Below are positions 36,073 to 47,095 of a stretch of 64,000 bases of DNA, piece after piece (the first letter of the stretch is position 1; every line of letters begins with the position of its first letter). The stretch lies in IMG/VR virus record IMGVR_UViG_3300030202_003452, positions 1-64,000 of that record. One strand, written 5' to 3'. A program made the translations under genes and the position numbers. The stretch comes from a virus. Below the pieces are notes generated by a model. The model saw nothing but the letters and a program-made list of their open reading frames with translations, ran no database searches and was not told the DNA's origin.

Positions 36073-39000
36073 AGATTTATTTTCAAAGTCAATAAAAAGT
36101 TATGAAAGCAGCAGCGCTGATGTAGAGTCAACCAGATTTGCTGATAATGTTGCGAAAGAGAGAGTGACCTTTCTTCCGCCAATAGACTTTAGTAGTGCCT
36201 CAAATTTTGTCAAGTATGGTTTAGCCGAAGTTTACTATGACGAGTCTATTAAGAGAATCTATAATCAGTATCCATATGATGGTTCTGAAAAAGAAAAGAT
36301 TGAGTTTCACTTATCTTCCTCTTACTTAGATCGATGGATGTACGAAAAGAAATACCCCAAAACCACAGGATATATAGTCCATGGACTGACCAGTCCTCCG
36401 GGGGCAAAAGGCCCTAGGGGTTATGGTAAGACTTATGCTTCTTTAGAACACATTGACATTGACGGTGGTGTTCACATTTCATCGGATTTTTCAACAACGG
36501 ATCCTCTATCAAAAGCATTTGAATTAAATTCAAAATATGATTCTTCAAAAAATCGAGAAAAAACATTTAAATTAGATTTTGATGCTGGTGCGACTTTTGA
36601 ATTCTACCTACAGAAAACAGCATTTGATTCAGATTCCGACAAAGAAGTAATTTTAGACCTTTGGAACGGTGAGATTTCAAGTTCTGCTACCTATGGAAGG
36701 GTCACGATAGAACTTACTAGTTCTAATAATGATTTACTATTGACCGTGCAAAACGGAACAACCGGCTTCTTCCAGGCACCTCTTGCATCTTTGACACTAG
36801 ATCCTTTTAAACACTATGCGATAACTCTAAAGAACACGACTAGTGCTGTTACCACCACGTTGTATCAAAACGGTGTTAGAACAAACCAAAGTAACCTTGG
36901 GTCCTCTACAGTTAATGAGATTAGAGGACTTGTAAAAGGTCGTATTGGCGCACTTTTAACCGCACCTTCTTCATCCCAGGGGTCCGGAACAGAAGTTCCA
37001 GGAGATGGAAAATTATCTGGTTCACTTGATGAGTTTAGATTTTGGAAAACAGAAAGATCCAGCAGACAGATTGGCTTGAATTACTTCAAAAATGTTGGTG
37101 GTGGTGCAAATACAGATGATGCAACAAAAGACTTGGGGTTATATTTTAAATTCAATGAAGGTATTACAGGCAATAATACAACAGATGCTGTTGTTTTAGA
37201 TTATTCTGGTCGTATCGCCAATGGCTCTTGGACTGGCTATGCCGGCAAAGGTAGGGACACTGGCTCTGCTTTTCCAACTACAGAGATCTCTGATCCAATT
37301 ATCTATTCGTCTCATCCACAAGTTATTTCATTAGTTTCAGAAATGCAGACATCCGGATCAAACTATGACCGAACTTACGGCGGGTCATTATTTAATTCAA
37401 TGCCGGATTGGATGAAAAACGAAGATGATAATGGCAATCTTAAAAATATAAACCAAGTCATTGCAAGTTATTTTGACACCCTCCACGCTCAGATATCAGC
37501 GCTTCCTGATCTGCGAAGCAAGAAATATGTTGAGCAAGGTTCTGACGGTAACTATAAAGCACTTCCTTTCATGAAGAATGTACTTGAAGATAAAGGGTTT
37601 ATGACTCGTGATATTTTTATTGATTCTGATGTCTTTGAGAATTTGACTTCTTATGATGAAAACACAAATAAGTTTAACAAGAACCTTGATGAGATTAAAA
37701 ACTTAATTTATACCAACATATATAATAACCTTGAGGCAATCTATAAATCAAAAGGCACAGAGAGATCAATAAGAAACCTCATACGTTGTTTTGGGGTTGA
37801 TGATGAACTTGTTAAACTAAATGTTTATACAGACGGTGGGACTCATTATTATACTGATAAATCAAAAAACACTTCGCTGTCTAAGAAATACATCAATTTT
37901 AACTCAACAGGTAATTTTTCTTCAACAATTTATCAAACAGGATCAGTGTCTAATTCTAATACTTTCATAACGGGGTCTCGTGCCACAGCGAATGAAAAGA
38001 ATAATGCTTTCTCTGTGGAACTTGATATGATTGTTCCGTATAAGAGGGAGGCTCATGAAAATGGCTATTTCCCCACTACTTTTTTATCATCTTCTCTTTT
38101 TGGGTTTCATGAAGCAGCAGATAATGTACATGAGTACACATGGGTAACTCCAGAGACAGCATCTCTCCAGGTTTTTCTTGTAAGAGATGAAGTGGAGTCA
38201 AAGCGTGCCAAGTTTCAAATGAAAAGTAGAGATGGCTCAATTAATGTCTCTTCTCCTTTTATTGAAAATATCTACGATAACACACACTGGAATGTCGCTG
38301 TTAGGGTGAAACCCAACACTTATCCTTATGCTGGTAATGTAACCAATAACACACCAAACTACACAGTTGATCTTTACGCAGTAAACCATAATTTGGATGA
38401 ATTAATAAATGAAATTAACCTAACTGTTTCGATCAATGCTACGTCCGGATCAGCGTTTTTATCTAACCCAAAGAGAATTTATTTAGGCGCACATTTAGAA
38501 AACTTCACCGGCTCAGTCCAACAACAGTCTGATATTATGGTTGGCGGATGCCGAGCATGGCTAGACTTTCTACCTAACGAAGCAATTAAAGCACACAACA
38601 AAGATGCCAGTAATTTTGGAAACCGTGATGCTTTTCAGACATCTAATATGTTCACCATAGCAAACAAACACATTCCAAGTCAAGATCTTAAAATTTTAAA
38701 CTGGGACTTCGACACAGTAACTGGATCCAATGCCTCCGGTGATTTTGCAGTTGATGACATCACCTCTGGTTCAACCAATACAATATATGGGTGGCCGGAC
38801 ACAATCATTCGAAGAGAACACAGAGGTAGAGGTCGTGGCTTCGGTGCTTCTAACACAGGGTTCTTAAAAGACAAATTTGTTTTTGCTTTGAAAAAAGAAC
38901 TACCAGAAATTTCTTACACAAACGAGAACGTATTCATTAAAGGTGATAGGGAAATCAACTTCATAAAAGATGACGATGTATCTGACAACTTTTTCCTTCT

Positions 39001-42000
39001 TGAGAAAAGCATGAATGCAATTGTATCTGAGAAAATGCTAGAAACATTCTCGACAATTCAAGAGTTCGCCAACTTAATTGGAAGACCGGAAGATAGATAT
39101 AGACAAAACTATAAGCGACTCGATAAAGTGCGTGAGTTGTTTTTTAATAGAGTTACAGCAGACATTGATTTTGAAACATTTACCAACTATTATAAGTGGA
39201 TAGATTCTTCCGTTTCTGCCATGATATCCCAACTTTACCCTGCATCTGTCAGGTTTGGTGAGGCAGCCTCAAATGTTGTTGAGTCTCACATCTTGGAGAG
39301 GAATAAAATTCAGAACAGAATTGGCCTGCTAGATAGACATGACAGTACAGAAGGGTCAATTCGTGGAGTAAATGAGTTAACTTACAATTGGAAGTTCGGT
39401 CATGCACCAAATTATGAGACATATGCCTACCAGAACACAAAATCTCTTTTAATGGCTCAAGATGCCAATGATGTTGCAACGACAAATTTTACAACGTCAG
39501 ATCAATACTGTCTTGCTTTTTGGTTTAAGTCGGATGCGAATACTGATAATAATGACATTATTAAGTTGCAAGACTCAACAAATGTTGTTCATAGATTGGA
39601 TATAAAAAACGCTACTGCTTCACACTACAGATTTAGACTTAAAGTAGGTAACAGTTCATATGCTGTTGGCAATACGATAAATTGGAGCCAAACCATAGCC
39701 GATGACACTTGGGTACATGTTCTACTGCAAGTTAGTGGTACGGGTAATATTCCACATACCGCCTCTACTTCTGATCCAAACTCTAGTATTAAATTGTTTG
39801 TCAATGGCGCTGAAGCAACAGTTTCCTCTAATACGGTCACAACAGCGTTTCAAATCGGTGATGTCAATAGAATGTTGCTGAATAGTAATACCAATTTTGA
39901 TATGGAATTTGATGAAATGACGTTCCTTACTGGAACTTTAACCACCAGTCAAATTAATGAACTTTACAATGCCGGAAATTATTTTGATCCAACTTCTGAT
40001 GCATTTTCTGACAATAATTCTGTCGTTGCTCATTGGAGAATGGGAGACACTCCCGGTGACACAGCGGCACTTGTTCAAGATGTAGTGTCAAATCACAACT
40101 TTGTTATTAATCCAAATAGTAGTGTTTCCCTGACCAGCGACGTGTTTAACCAAGGGCAGTTTGTCCAAAACAGAGACAATGTTAATTGTTTATGGCAAAA
40201 AGAGCGAGAGGAAAGATCAGATCTTCCAGACAGAGAGATTATTAGACAAGTTTTGGTTAATCAAACTAATCAAACTAGTTCTAATCTAGCACAGACTGAT
40301 AAGACAATCTACCAAGGCTCAACTTATGCAAGGAGAAAGTTATCACGTCCATATGCTGTTTCTATAGGGTTCAATAACTCTATTCATGGAGGTACAAACT
40401 ACTCCCCTCAGAAGAATCGTAATTTCGTTCGTGAAGTTACAAGTCCTCATGGTGGCACCTTTTCATCTGGTGCCCCTAAAAGAGTATTTGGCATTGGTTT
40501 AGGCGGCGGCCAGGGTATTCGTGAAAGGCAAAAATGTGATGACGTTTTAGATCCTAATCAATTATACAAGTTTAATGCTGATGCCGTTGTTGGTAAGTCA
40601 TCTGATTCTCAAGGTGGGTCACCCCTTTCTCCTTTAGCGGAACCAGAACAGAAACTTAAAACAGAACACTACTGGCCTTTTAACATTATATCCGGAAGCA
40701 TGAAGACGGGATACAACAGGAGAGTCCACGCAGAATTTAAAAAAGATGCAATTTTTGCAAACATACATGCCGATACCATTGATATAACAAATGAAGTGCC
40801 AATGCAAGGCCCTTTCACAAATCAGTGGGTTGGAGGAAATCAGGCACGACATGTTGATATTAACAGACATGATACAACTCTTAAAACCGAAGGTGGCGCA
40901 GCAACACTCAATAATCTACAGGATCAGTACACAAGACCAGAAGCATGGCGATTACTAATCGGAGAGCACCAAACTGTTACTAGTCGTGATGGTGCTGTTG
41001 GTTTTGCTGGTCCAGATTATGGAGGGCCTTATCCAAACATTACAAGAAAATGGGCAATCTATTTCCGAGAAGAAAAGGCAAAGAGACCAGTTAACGTTAA
41101 AAACATTCAAAGCACAACTGCTTCCGCAAATGTTGGAAACTATTTTCATTCTTATGAGTTTCTTAATTCGTTTGGCAAGAACAAAAGACACTTTGTTAAG
41201 TCATCTGGTTTCGCATTACCAACACACATATCAGTGTTCCCAGAGACAACACAGGCGCTCTCATATATTAGCGCTTCTACAAACTTTCAGGTACCAGAAG
41301 AGACTATTAACAGTTCCAAGAACATGATCACGACCAGATTCTCTGCACCAGGTGGCCCAGAAGTTAATACTCGCGGGTATCTTGACATTGCAACTGGTGA
41401 GATGTCTGTCTATAATTCAATTAACTTCCGGAATTTGAGCGTTGTAGGTTCTGGCTCTGGCGAGATATCCGCTGATATTGCCCCGCGTAGACCTACTGAC
41501 AGGGCAACCATGGTTACTGGTCCCTCAATTAGAGTTAATGATCAATTGAACAAAAGAAGAGGGCTTAGATCTTTATTGAACTTGCATTCGGGAAGATTTG
41601 GCGTTGACCCCACACATGGTTCTGTTGTAAGTACAACATATGTTACGCAACCATCTTTTCATAAGCAGCATAGAAATACGTTGTTTAGGAGAGAAAACGT
41701 TTATAGATTGAATCGTGCAATAAATTTTAGCAGCACAACTGCCACTGCCGCATTTCCCACTGTTATTTCTGCTGCCGACACTGTATCGGTTCATTTTTGG
41801 GTTAGGTTTGACGTTGTCGCCGGTTCTGCTGTCTCAAGAACGATACTTGATGGTAACAGAGACGGCCAGACAACAATTACTATCTTGAGAAACGCAAGTC
41901 AAAAATTAGTTATTGACATATGCGAGCAAGGAAATGGTTCGATAAAAAGAAGGCATACGTCAAGTGATTCTTTGGTTGATAATGTTTGGTATTTCATTGG

Positions 42001-42670
42001 GTTTTATTTTAGAAACAACACAACCAACGTTCTTACTATTAATGGAGCAGCGGCCACAACGACAGATTCTAATGTAGGAGGGTCCCCATCCAGCCCATCC
42101 ACTGGCTTGGGCACCATCACTATTGGCGAGGATAGCAGCAATTCAAATTCACTAAAAGGCACCTTGCAAAACCTTGCATTGTACAGTCACAATGGTCCAT
42201 CGACGGCAGGTAACTTCAATGATATTTATTCGTTAGATGTTGATGGCACTTATGTCAACACTACTTATACAAACAACTTAATTCAATTCTTTCAACTTGG
42301 AGAAGACTTGGAGCCATTAGTGGTTGGAAATAACTTGGGCACGGTAACCTCAATTCCACCAGCGTTTGGAACAAATCCTGGGGTGACAACAGTTACTGCT
42401 GGAAGCAACTTGGTTATAGTTCAAGGTTATTTTCCAGGAAAATATATCGATATTGAAGAAGGGTTTCATAACACAGCCCTAATTACTTCACTACTTCCTG
42501 CTTCTGATTTTCAATATAGTTGGGTCATGAATGCGATTAGCGGATCCAATTGGCGAAACGGTCAAAAGGTTCACGGATACGCACCTAGAAATGGTATTTT
42601 AAGTTCATCAGCAGGATTCACAGAGGCAATCGTGTTCCCATCATCATCAGCATTATTTGGAGAGGATTAA
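36062..42670 (+). CDS. Giant baseplate or tail protein with three LamG-like domains (2202 aa)
   Basis: 2202 residues. Three LamG/concanavalin-like segments can be read near residues 147-345, 1126-1331 and 1884-2080. Each has a strand set with HYAITLKN, TWVHVLLQVSG or VWYFIGFYFRN, a short ligand-side repeat (LYQNGVRT, LFVNGAEA, LTINGAAA), an indexing strand (RIGALL, RMLLNS, TITIGED) and ends in a similar LYFKFNEG, VAHWRMGD or IQFFQLGED segment. LamG domains commonly bind glycans. Between them lie helical stretches of unknown fold. Position in the baseplate block suggests a wedge-attached receptor-binding or scaffold protein. No enzymatic motif is seen. Confidence 0.72.
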   Translation: MSIKDLFSKSIKSYESSSADVESTRFADNVAKERVTFLPPIDFSSASNFVKYGLAEVYYDESIKRIYNQYPYDGSEKEKIEFHLSSSYLDRWMYEKKYPKTTGYIVHGLTSPPGAKGPRGYGKTYASLEHIDIDGGVHISSDFSTTDPLSKAFELNSKYDSSKNREKTFKLDFDAGATFEFYLQKTAFDSDSDKEVILDLWNGEISSSATYGRVTIELTSSNNDLLLTVQNGTTGFFQAPLASLTLDPFKHYAITLKNTTSAVTTTLYQNGVRTNQSNLGSSTVNEIRGLVKGRIGALLTAPSSSQGSGTEVPGDGKLSGSLDEFRFWKTERSSRQIGLNYFKNVGGGANTDDATKDLGLYFKFNEGITGNNTTDAVVLDYSGRIANGSWTGYAGKGRDTGSAFPTTEISDPIIYSSHPQVISLVSEMQTSGSNYDRTYGGSLFNSMPDWMKNEDDNGNLKNINQVIASYFDTLHAQISALPDLRSKKYVEQGSDGNYKALPFMKNVLEDKGFMTRDIFIDSDVFENLTSYDENTNKFNKNLDEIKNLIYTNIYNNLEAIYKSKGTERSIRNLIRCFGVDDELVKLNVYTDGGTHYYTDKSKNTSLSKKYINFNSTGNFSSTIYQTGSVSNSNTFITGSRATANEKNNAFSVELDMIVPYKREAHENGYFPTTFLSSSLFGFHEAADNVHEYTWVTPETASLQVFLVRDEVESKRAKFQMKSRDGSINVSSPFIENIYDNTHWNVAVRVKPNTYPYAGNVTNNTPNYTVDLYAVNHNLDELINEINLTVSINATSGSAFLSNPKRIYLGAHLENFTGSVQQQSDIMVGGCRAWLDFLPNEAIKAHNKDASNFGNRDAFQTSNMFTIANKHIPSQDLKILNWDFDTVTGSNASGDFAVDDITSGSTNTIYGWPDTIIRREHRGRGRGFGASNTGFLKDKFVFALKKELPEISYTNENVFIKGDREINFIKDDDVSDNFFLLEKSMNAIVSEKMLETFSTIQEFANLIGRPEDRYRQNYKRLDKVRELFFNRVTADIDFETFTNYYKWIDSSVSAMISQLYPASVRFGEAASNVVESHILERNKIQNRIGLLDRHDSTEGSIRGVNELTYNWKFGHAPNYETYAYQNTKSLLMAQDANDVATTNFTTSDQYCLAFWFKSDANTDNNDIIKLQDSTNVVHRLDIKNATASHYRFRLKVGNSSYAVGNTINWSQTIADDTWVHVLLQVSGTGNIPHTASTSDPNSSIKLFVNGAEATVSSNTVTTAFQIGDVNRMLLNSNTNFDMEFDEMTFLTGTLTTSQINELYNAGNYFDPTSDAFSDNNSVVAHWRMGDTPGDTAALVQDVVSNHNFVINPNSSVSLTSDVFNQGQFVQNRDNVNCLWQKEREERSDLPDREIIRQVLVNQTNQTSSNLAQTDKTIYQGSTYARRKLSRPYAVSIGFNNSIHGGTNYSPQKNRNFVREVTSPHGGTFSSGAPKRVFGIGLGGGQGIRERQKCDDVLDPNQLYKFNADAVVGKSSDSQGGSPLSPLAEPEQKLKTEHYWPFNIISGSMKTGYNRRVHAEFKKDAIFANIHADTIDITNEVPMQGPFTNQWVGGNQARHVDINRHDTTLKTEGGAATLNNLQDQYTRPEAWRLLIGEHQTVTSRDGAVGFAGPDYGGPYPNITRKWAIYFREEKAKRPVNVKNIQSTTASANVGNYFHSYEFLNSFGKNKRHFVKSSGFALPTHISVFPETTQALSYISASTNFQVPEETINSSKNMITTRFSAPGGPEVNTRGYLDIATGEMSVYNSINFRNLSVVGSGSGEISADIAPRRPTDRATMVTGPSIRVNDQLNKRRGLRSLLNLHSGRFGVDPTHGSVVSTTYVTQPSFHKQHRNTLFRRENVYRLNRAINFSSTTATAAFPTVISAADTVSVHFWVRFDVVAGSAVSRTILDGNRDGQTTITILRNASQKLVIDICEQGNGSIKRRHTSSDSLVDNVWYFIGFYFRNNTTNVLTINGAAATTTDSNVGGSPSSPSTGLGTITIGEDSSNSNSLKGTLQNLALYSHNGPSTAGNFNDIYSLDVDGTYVNTTYTNNLIQFFQLGEDLEPLVVGNNLGTVTSIPPAFGTNPGVTTVTAGSNLVIVQGYFPGKYIDIEEGFHNTALITSLLPASDFQYSWVMNAISGSNWRNGQKVHGYAPRNGILSSSAGFTEAIVFPSSSALFGED

Positions 42671-45600
42671 ATGGCTAAGTATTATCAAGACTTTGTTGGA
42701 CTGAATACATTCATATATGAACCCAATGGTTACAATGTTAGCGCATCTCAACAATTCTCACCAAGTGTTTATAGTTTTGGAAGAGAGGCTGTTTCTCACA
42801 TTGATTTTTTTGGCGAGACTGCTGAAAACTATATTTATTTTAATCAAAATTTTATTGGTGCCGATCTATCAATTACTCCAACTGGTTTTAGAACGACCGA
42901 TCTAGCCGCCTATAAGAACTATCATTTCTCTCATGAACTATCAAACACAGCATCTTTTTTCAATGCCTTGATGTCTAAAAGAAATGGACCATACGGCTAC
43001 CCAATGTGGAAACAAATCAGGACAGGACAAAACCCACTCTCCAGAAAACAAAGAAGAGAGAATGTTTTCACCTACGTCACCGAACCGGGAACTTCTCGCG
43101 ATGTAACCATCGGAGGAAGAACAAATCAAATCACCGACCGTTATGGTGCAATTAATGTATTCACAGAACCGGTCGTAAACGCCTCTCACAAGCCGCTTGA
43201 GTTGTATGGAGGGGTAAGTGTCTATGATGCCTCTAAAGACAAGGAAATCAAGCATAGCGTTCGCTTAAAGACATCTTTCGGTAGTCAGATGGTGTTCTTT
43301 GCAAATGATGAGCCGAATCGTTACTATGATTTGGTTTTTGAGACTGATGAGAACTACGAGAATCTTAAAAAATTATATCTTAAAGATGCTCTTGGAAGTG
43401 ACTCATCACCAATGGATAGATTTACATTTTTGTCATACAAACAACAAATATGGCCAAAGCAAGAGTATGCTTTTCTAGACAAGACAAGGTCTCGAACGTT
43501 TTTTGTTAATACCTTCTGGAGAGACGTAAGAACATCTAGAACAGAGACAAATGTTTCAAACGGTCAAGGAGTTACGGTTCCGTTTCAATCAATGTGGCCA
43601 CTGGATGCCGCCGCTGATTTTGAAACAAGAAGTGAGCCAAATTTACAAGATAACGTTTATGCTGCTGGTAACAATCATGCATTTTATTATTATGTTGGTG
43701 GTGTATCCGGTTCCGGTGATGGGGGGAGTTCTGGTAAGACCCTCGGTGGCTTCAATACAGGCCAAGATACAGAATCAGGAACGGCAGGTACCCCAAACGC
43801 CTCTTTGGGGGGCAGTGGTGTTCTTTGCAATTCATACTCTCAAGTTATGAGAGGAAATTACATCGCTGGAAGTTCACCGGGCAGTGTCAGCACTCTCAAC
43901 GGCATTACAGACCCAGGTCAAGCGCTTTCTTCCTCTTGTTATTACGCTAGACGACACACTCTTAACTCAATCACTTCTGTTGTTGGCCCCTCTGGTATGC
44001 AAATCGTAGAAACCGGAAGTCAAGCCTCAATTAGCACTGGCTCTTTGTTTGAAGGGATTGCTGCTTGGGATGCTGGTAAGCAGGCAGGGAAGAATCCTTT
44101 CTACGATTCTTATGAGGATTACAATCAAAATATACGCCTGAAAGGACAAGGGTACTCAATTGTTCCTGAATTTAGGATTAGTTCTCACGTTAAAACTTAT
44201 CAATCCAAAGGTGTTACTGAAGAATTAAAAGAGATTTTTGAACTGTCCGGTGCTTTAGGACAGAATACAACCACTAGTGGTTCTTCAACTTTCTATAAAG
44301 TCTTGTCGAACAGTGAATTCTTAAAACACTTTGATTTGATCAAGAAAGACCATGAGGATTTTGCTAATCCAATATCAATTGCATTAAGGTGTAAAGCAGT
44401 TAAGAAGTTTCTTCCGTATGAAGGTTTCTACCCAGCACAAAGATGTGTTAATTTGTCACAGCAATTCTATGATTCTTATGGCGATAAGATCCTTACGTAT
44501 ATCAACGGTGCTCAACAAGATTCTAGTGATAATTTTGCTGTTCAATCAATAATTGAGCCACTTTTTGCACCAGGGATACTTTTTAATACAATTAAGTCAG
44601 GAGTCGCTTGTGATTATCCGATTATTCTTTCTGATGATATCCATACAGGAAAGGTCAGTTATTTAGGTAAAGAATCAAACAAAAGGATCAATTATTTAAT
44701 CACTGGTTCTGATTATGCTCTTGATCACGATCAGTTGTATTCGGCGTTTATTAGAGTGCCTTTTGAAGCAATAGTAGAACCAGAAAGATTCCTTGCCGGT
44801 CGTGATTTAAGAACAATGGGTCCTCATCCATTTGAACTTGCAGCATCTGACATTTCTGCCCAATGGTCAGGCGACGGCGACCTTTTATACAAAAAAATGG
44901 CAAATAACTTTTTAGCAGAATCTACAGAATTTTTTCTAAAAAATGGGAATATGACAACAATCACATCCTTGCCATCAGAAAACCCAGCGTTTGGAAACGC
45001 AGAGTCTGGCTCTTTCTATGCCATGAGAGTCAAAATGAGAAGGACAAGAAACAAACCAAATGATTTTCTTCCTGGTTTTGGAGCAGATAAAGTTATTCCG
45101 CCCCAGGATCTCTATCCAAGATTTGATGTTAGAGAGAACTTTACAATGTATTCTCGACCATCTGCTTTTAGTCCTCCAACTTGGGGCGGTGATGGAACTG
45201 GTAGTTATGGAACCACCAATCAGTTTACCATTAATGGGTCGGATTCTATGTGGGGATATAATTTCCCTTATACTGCACCATATTATCACGGGGAGGGTTG
45301 GGCAGACCTGATTTTTAGACCTTCTGAAACTAAAAAATATACTGTTGATGAAATAATTGCATCGGCTTCTCTCTACCCTTACTATACAAGGTTTTGGTGG
45401 AACGGAACACAAGATGCATTACGTGACCTGTCTGGATATAGTGGATCTGAAGGAACAGCATTGCCATGGTCACAACCCCTGGATATTGCTGCTGGGGCAT
45501 ATACTCAATATGATAAATCTCCGTGGTTCACTTTAATCTCATCCTCTGCTAATATTATACAGGGTGAGCAAATGGCAGATACACAGAATTACGCAGCCAG

Positions 45601-47095
45601 TTTCAATTGGGGTGATGGTCTACCATTTGCCTCAAATTACCCAACAAGGGTTGCGTATGCGAATTACCCAAGTCAATATGCAATACAACATCCATATTAT
45701 ATAAATTATAATGCAATGCAAATGAATTCAAGTGTAAATTTGTTTGGTAAAGGAACCGCTCGTGTTATAACATCAGAAGAAGGTGATGAGCAAATTATTG
45801 ATATTAACACCGAAGCCACAAGCGGAAGAAAAACACGTTGGATTATTCAACCAAAATTTGAAACTCCAATGCTAAATTTTAACTCCTACACAGATCTTAC
45901 AGCAGATCCAAATCTTACTTGCCCAACCTTTGCTTCAGAATCGGTACCTCGAGGAATGTGGCATCAATATGGTCAAATTGAAGAAGATCCCTCAAGAGGA
46001 GTTTTCTTAGAAATCTCTGATATCCCACCAACATGGTGGAAAGGCGCCCTCGGTGTTAATCAGGGTATTCAAAATAAATATATTAAGTCTCTCGCTGACC
46101 TTTGCGGTTTTTCAAAGGAACCAGTTCGATTAGGAGAAGTTGGTCAAGCAAAAGAAATATCAGAGGCCGTTGTGGCAGTGCCTTTTATTGAACAAGATGG
46201 AACTCGTAAGTTCTTCAGTCTCCCTAGGATTGACATCACAACAGCACTTGATCGTATAAGAAACGAAAAAAGAATGTCATTTGTAGAGCCTCCAAATGTT
46301 GGGGACACTGTTTTGGAGATGGTGCGCAATATGCAAAAGTATGTTTTCCCACCGTCCATGGACTTTGTAAAAAATGAAGAAATCGATCCATTTGCAATGT
46401 ACATTTTCGAATTTAAGCACGTTCTTGACAAACAAGATCTTGCTGACATGTGGCAGAACTTGCCTCCAAAAATTGGACGGTCTTTTGAAGAGGCAGAGGC
46501 GACCATTGGACACCCTCTTGTTGCTGAAGAACTTCTTGGCGGTGGTGCTGTAATCCAAGCCGACAAAATCAGAAAAAATATACAAACAAATCTTGATAGC
46601 AAAATTCAGTGGATGATTTTCAAGGCAAAGAAAAGAGCAAGGACAAATTATTTTGACAAAGTTGTTGCCAAGAAAGGTGGTACCATGGATAGTTCTGTTG
46701 TTTCTGTTGAAAACTCAAGCACAAGTGAACTTGGTGATGATATGGGTGTCACGTACAATTGGCCTTACGATTTCTTTTCGCTAGTAGAACTAGTTAAAAT
46801 AGATGCGGAAGTCAATCTCGGAAACCTCCCTCCACCGGTGGATAATAATATAATGCAAGAAATAGCAGCCGAAGTTCCAAACAGCGTAAAGCAAAAAGCA
46901 ATTACCAATCCTACCGGGCTGATGAGCGCAGACAACCCTGGGTCTCTTGCGACAAATATTGCGGAGCAAAATGCGAGCACACCTGGGTTTTCTGAGGCTG
47001 GCTCATCTGGAGAGATTGACCCATCTGATATTTCAGGACCTGGTGGTGGCTCTGGTCCTGGATTTAACAGCGGCGGCGGAGGATTTGGATTTTGA
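42671..47095 (+). CDS. Giant virion protein with Gly-rich tail (1474 aa)
   Basis: 1474 residues, aromatic and Asn/Ser rich, with no recognised domain. A Gly/Ser segment near residues 345-395 looks like a flexible loop. The last 30 residues are Gly/Pro/Phe rich (GPGFNSGGGGFGF). It begins directly after the LamG protein stop and its own stop overlaps the TTG start of the next gene. Composition and context fit a baseplate or tail component. The same kind of Gly-rich tail is on the 1009-residue protein two genes on. Confidence 0.68.
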   Translation: MAKYYQDFVGLNTFIYEPNGYNVSASQQFSPSVYSFGREAVSHIDFFGETAENYIYFNQNFIGADLSITPTGFRTTDLAAYKNYHFSHELSNTASFFNALMSKRNGPYGYPMWKQIRTGQNPLSRKQRRENVFTYVTEPGTSRDVTIGGRTNQITDRYGAINVFTEPVVNASHKPLELYGGVSVYDASKDKEIKHSVRLKTSFGSQMVFFANDEPNRYYDLVFETDENYENLKKLYLKDALGSDSSPMDRFTFLSYKQQIWPKQEYAFLDKTRSRTFFVNTFWRDVRTSRTETNVSNGQGVTVPFQSMWPLDAAADFETRSEPNLQDNVYAAGNNHAFYYYVGGVSGSGDGGSSGKTLGGFNTGQDTESGTAGTPNASLGGSGVLCNSYSQVMRGNYIAGSSPGSVSTLNGITDPGQALSSSCYYARRHTLNSITSVVGPSGMQIVETGSQASISTGSLFEGIAAWDAGKQAGKNPFYDSYEDYNQNIRLKGQGYSIVPEFRISSHVKTYQSKGVTEELKEIFELSGALGQNTTTSGSSTFYKVLSNSEFLKHFDLIKKDHEDFANPISIALRCKAVKKFLPYEGFYPAQRCVNLSQQFYDSYGDKILTYINGAQQDSSDNFAVQSIIEPLFAPGILFNTIKSGVACDYPIILSDDIHTGKVSYLGKESNKRINYLITGSDYALDHDQLYSAFIRVPFEAIVEPERFLAGRDLRTMGPHPFELAASDISAQWSGDGDLLYKKMANNFLAESTEFFLKNGNMTTITSLPSENPAFGNAESGSFYAMRVKMRRTRNKPNDFLPGFGADKVIPPQDLYPRFDVRENFTMYSRPSAFSPPTWGGDGTGSYGTTNQFTINGSDSMWGYNFPYTAPYYHGEGWADLIFRPSETKKYTVDEIIASASLYPYYTRFWWNGTQDALRDLSGYSGSEGTALPWSQPLDIAAGAYTQYDKSPWFTLISSSANIIQGEQMADTQNYAASFNWGDGLPFASNYPTRVAYANYPSQYAIQHPYYINYNAMQMNSSVNLFGKGTARVITSEEGDEQIIDINTEATSGRKTRWIIQPKFETPMLNFNSYTDLTADPNLTCPTFASESVPRGMWHQYGQIEEDPSRGVFLEISDIPPTWWKGALGVNQGIQNKYIKSLADLCGFSKEPVRLGEVGQAKEISEAVVAVPFIEQDGTRKFFSLPRIDITTALDRIRNEKRMSFVEPPNVGDTVLEMVRNMQKYVFPPSMDFVKNEEIDPFAMYIFEFKHVLDKQDLADMWQNLPPKIGRSFEEAEATIGHPLVAEELLGGGAVIQADKIRKNIQTNLDSKIQWMIFKAKKRARTNYFDKVVAKKGGTMDSSVVSVENSSTSELGDDMGVTYNWPYDFFSLVELVKIDAEVNLGNLPPPVDNNIMQEIAAEVPNSVKQKAITNPTGLMSADNPGSLATNIAEQNASTPGFSEAGSSGEIDPSDISGPGGGSGPGFNSGGGGFGF

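Noticed and set aside
46144-46602. Minus-strand open frame of 152 codons
   Set aside because: It is a shadow of the 1474-residue virion gene, with no signals of its own; a second minus frame (46277-46585) overlaps it in another phase.
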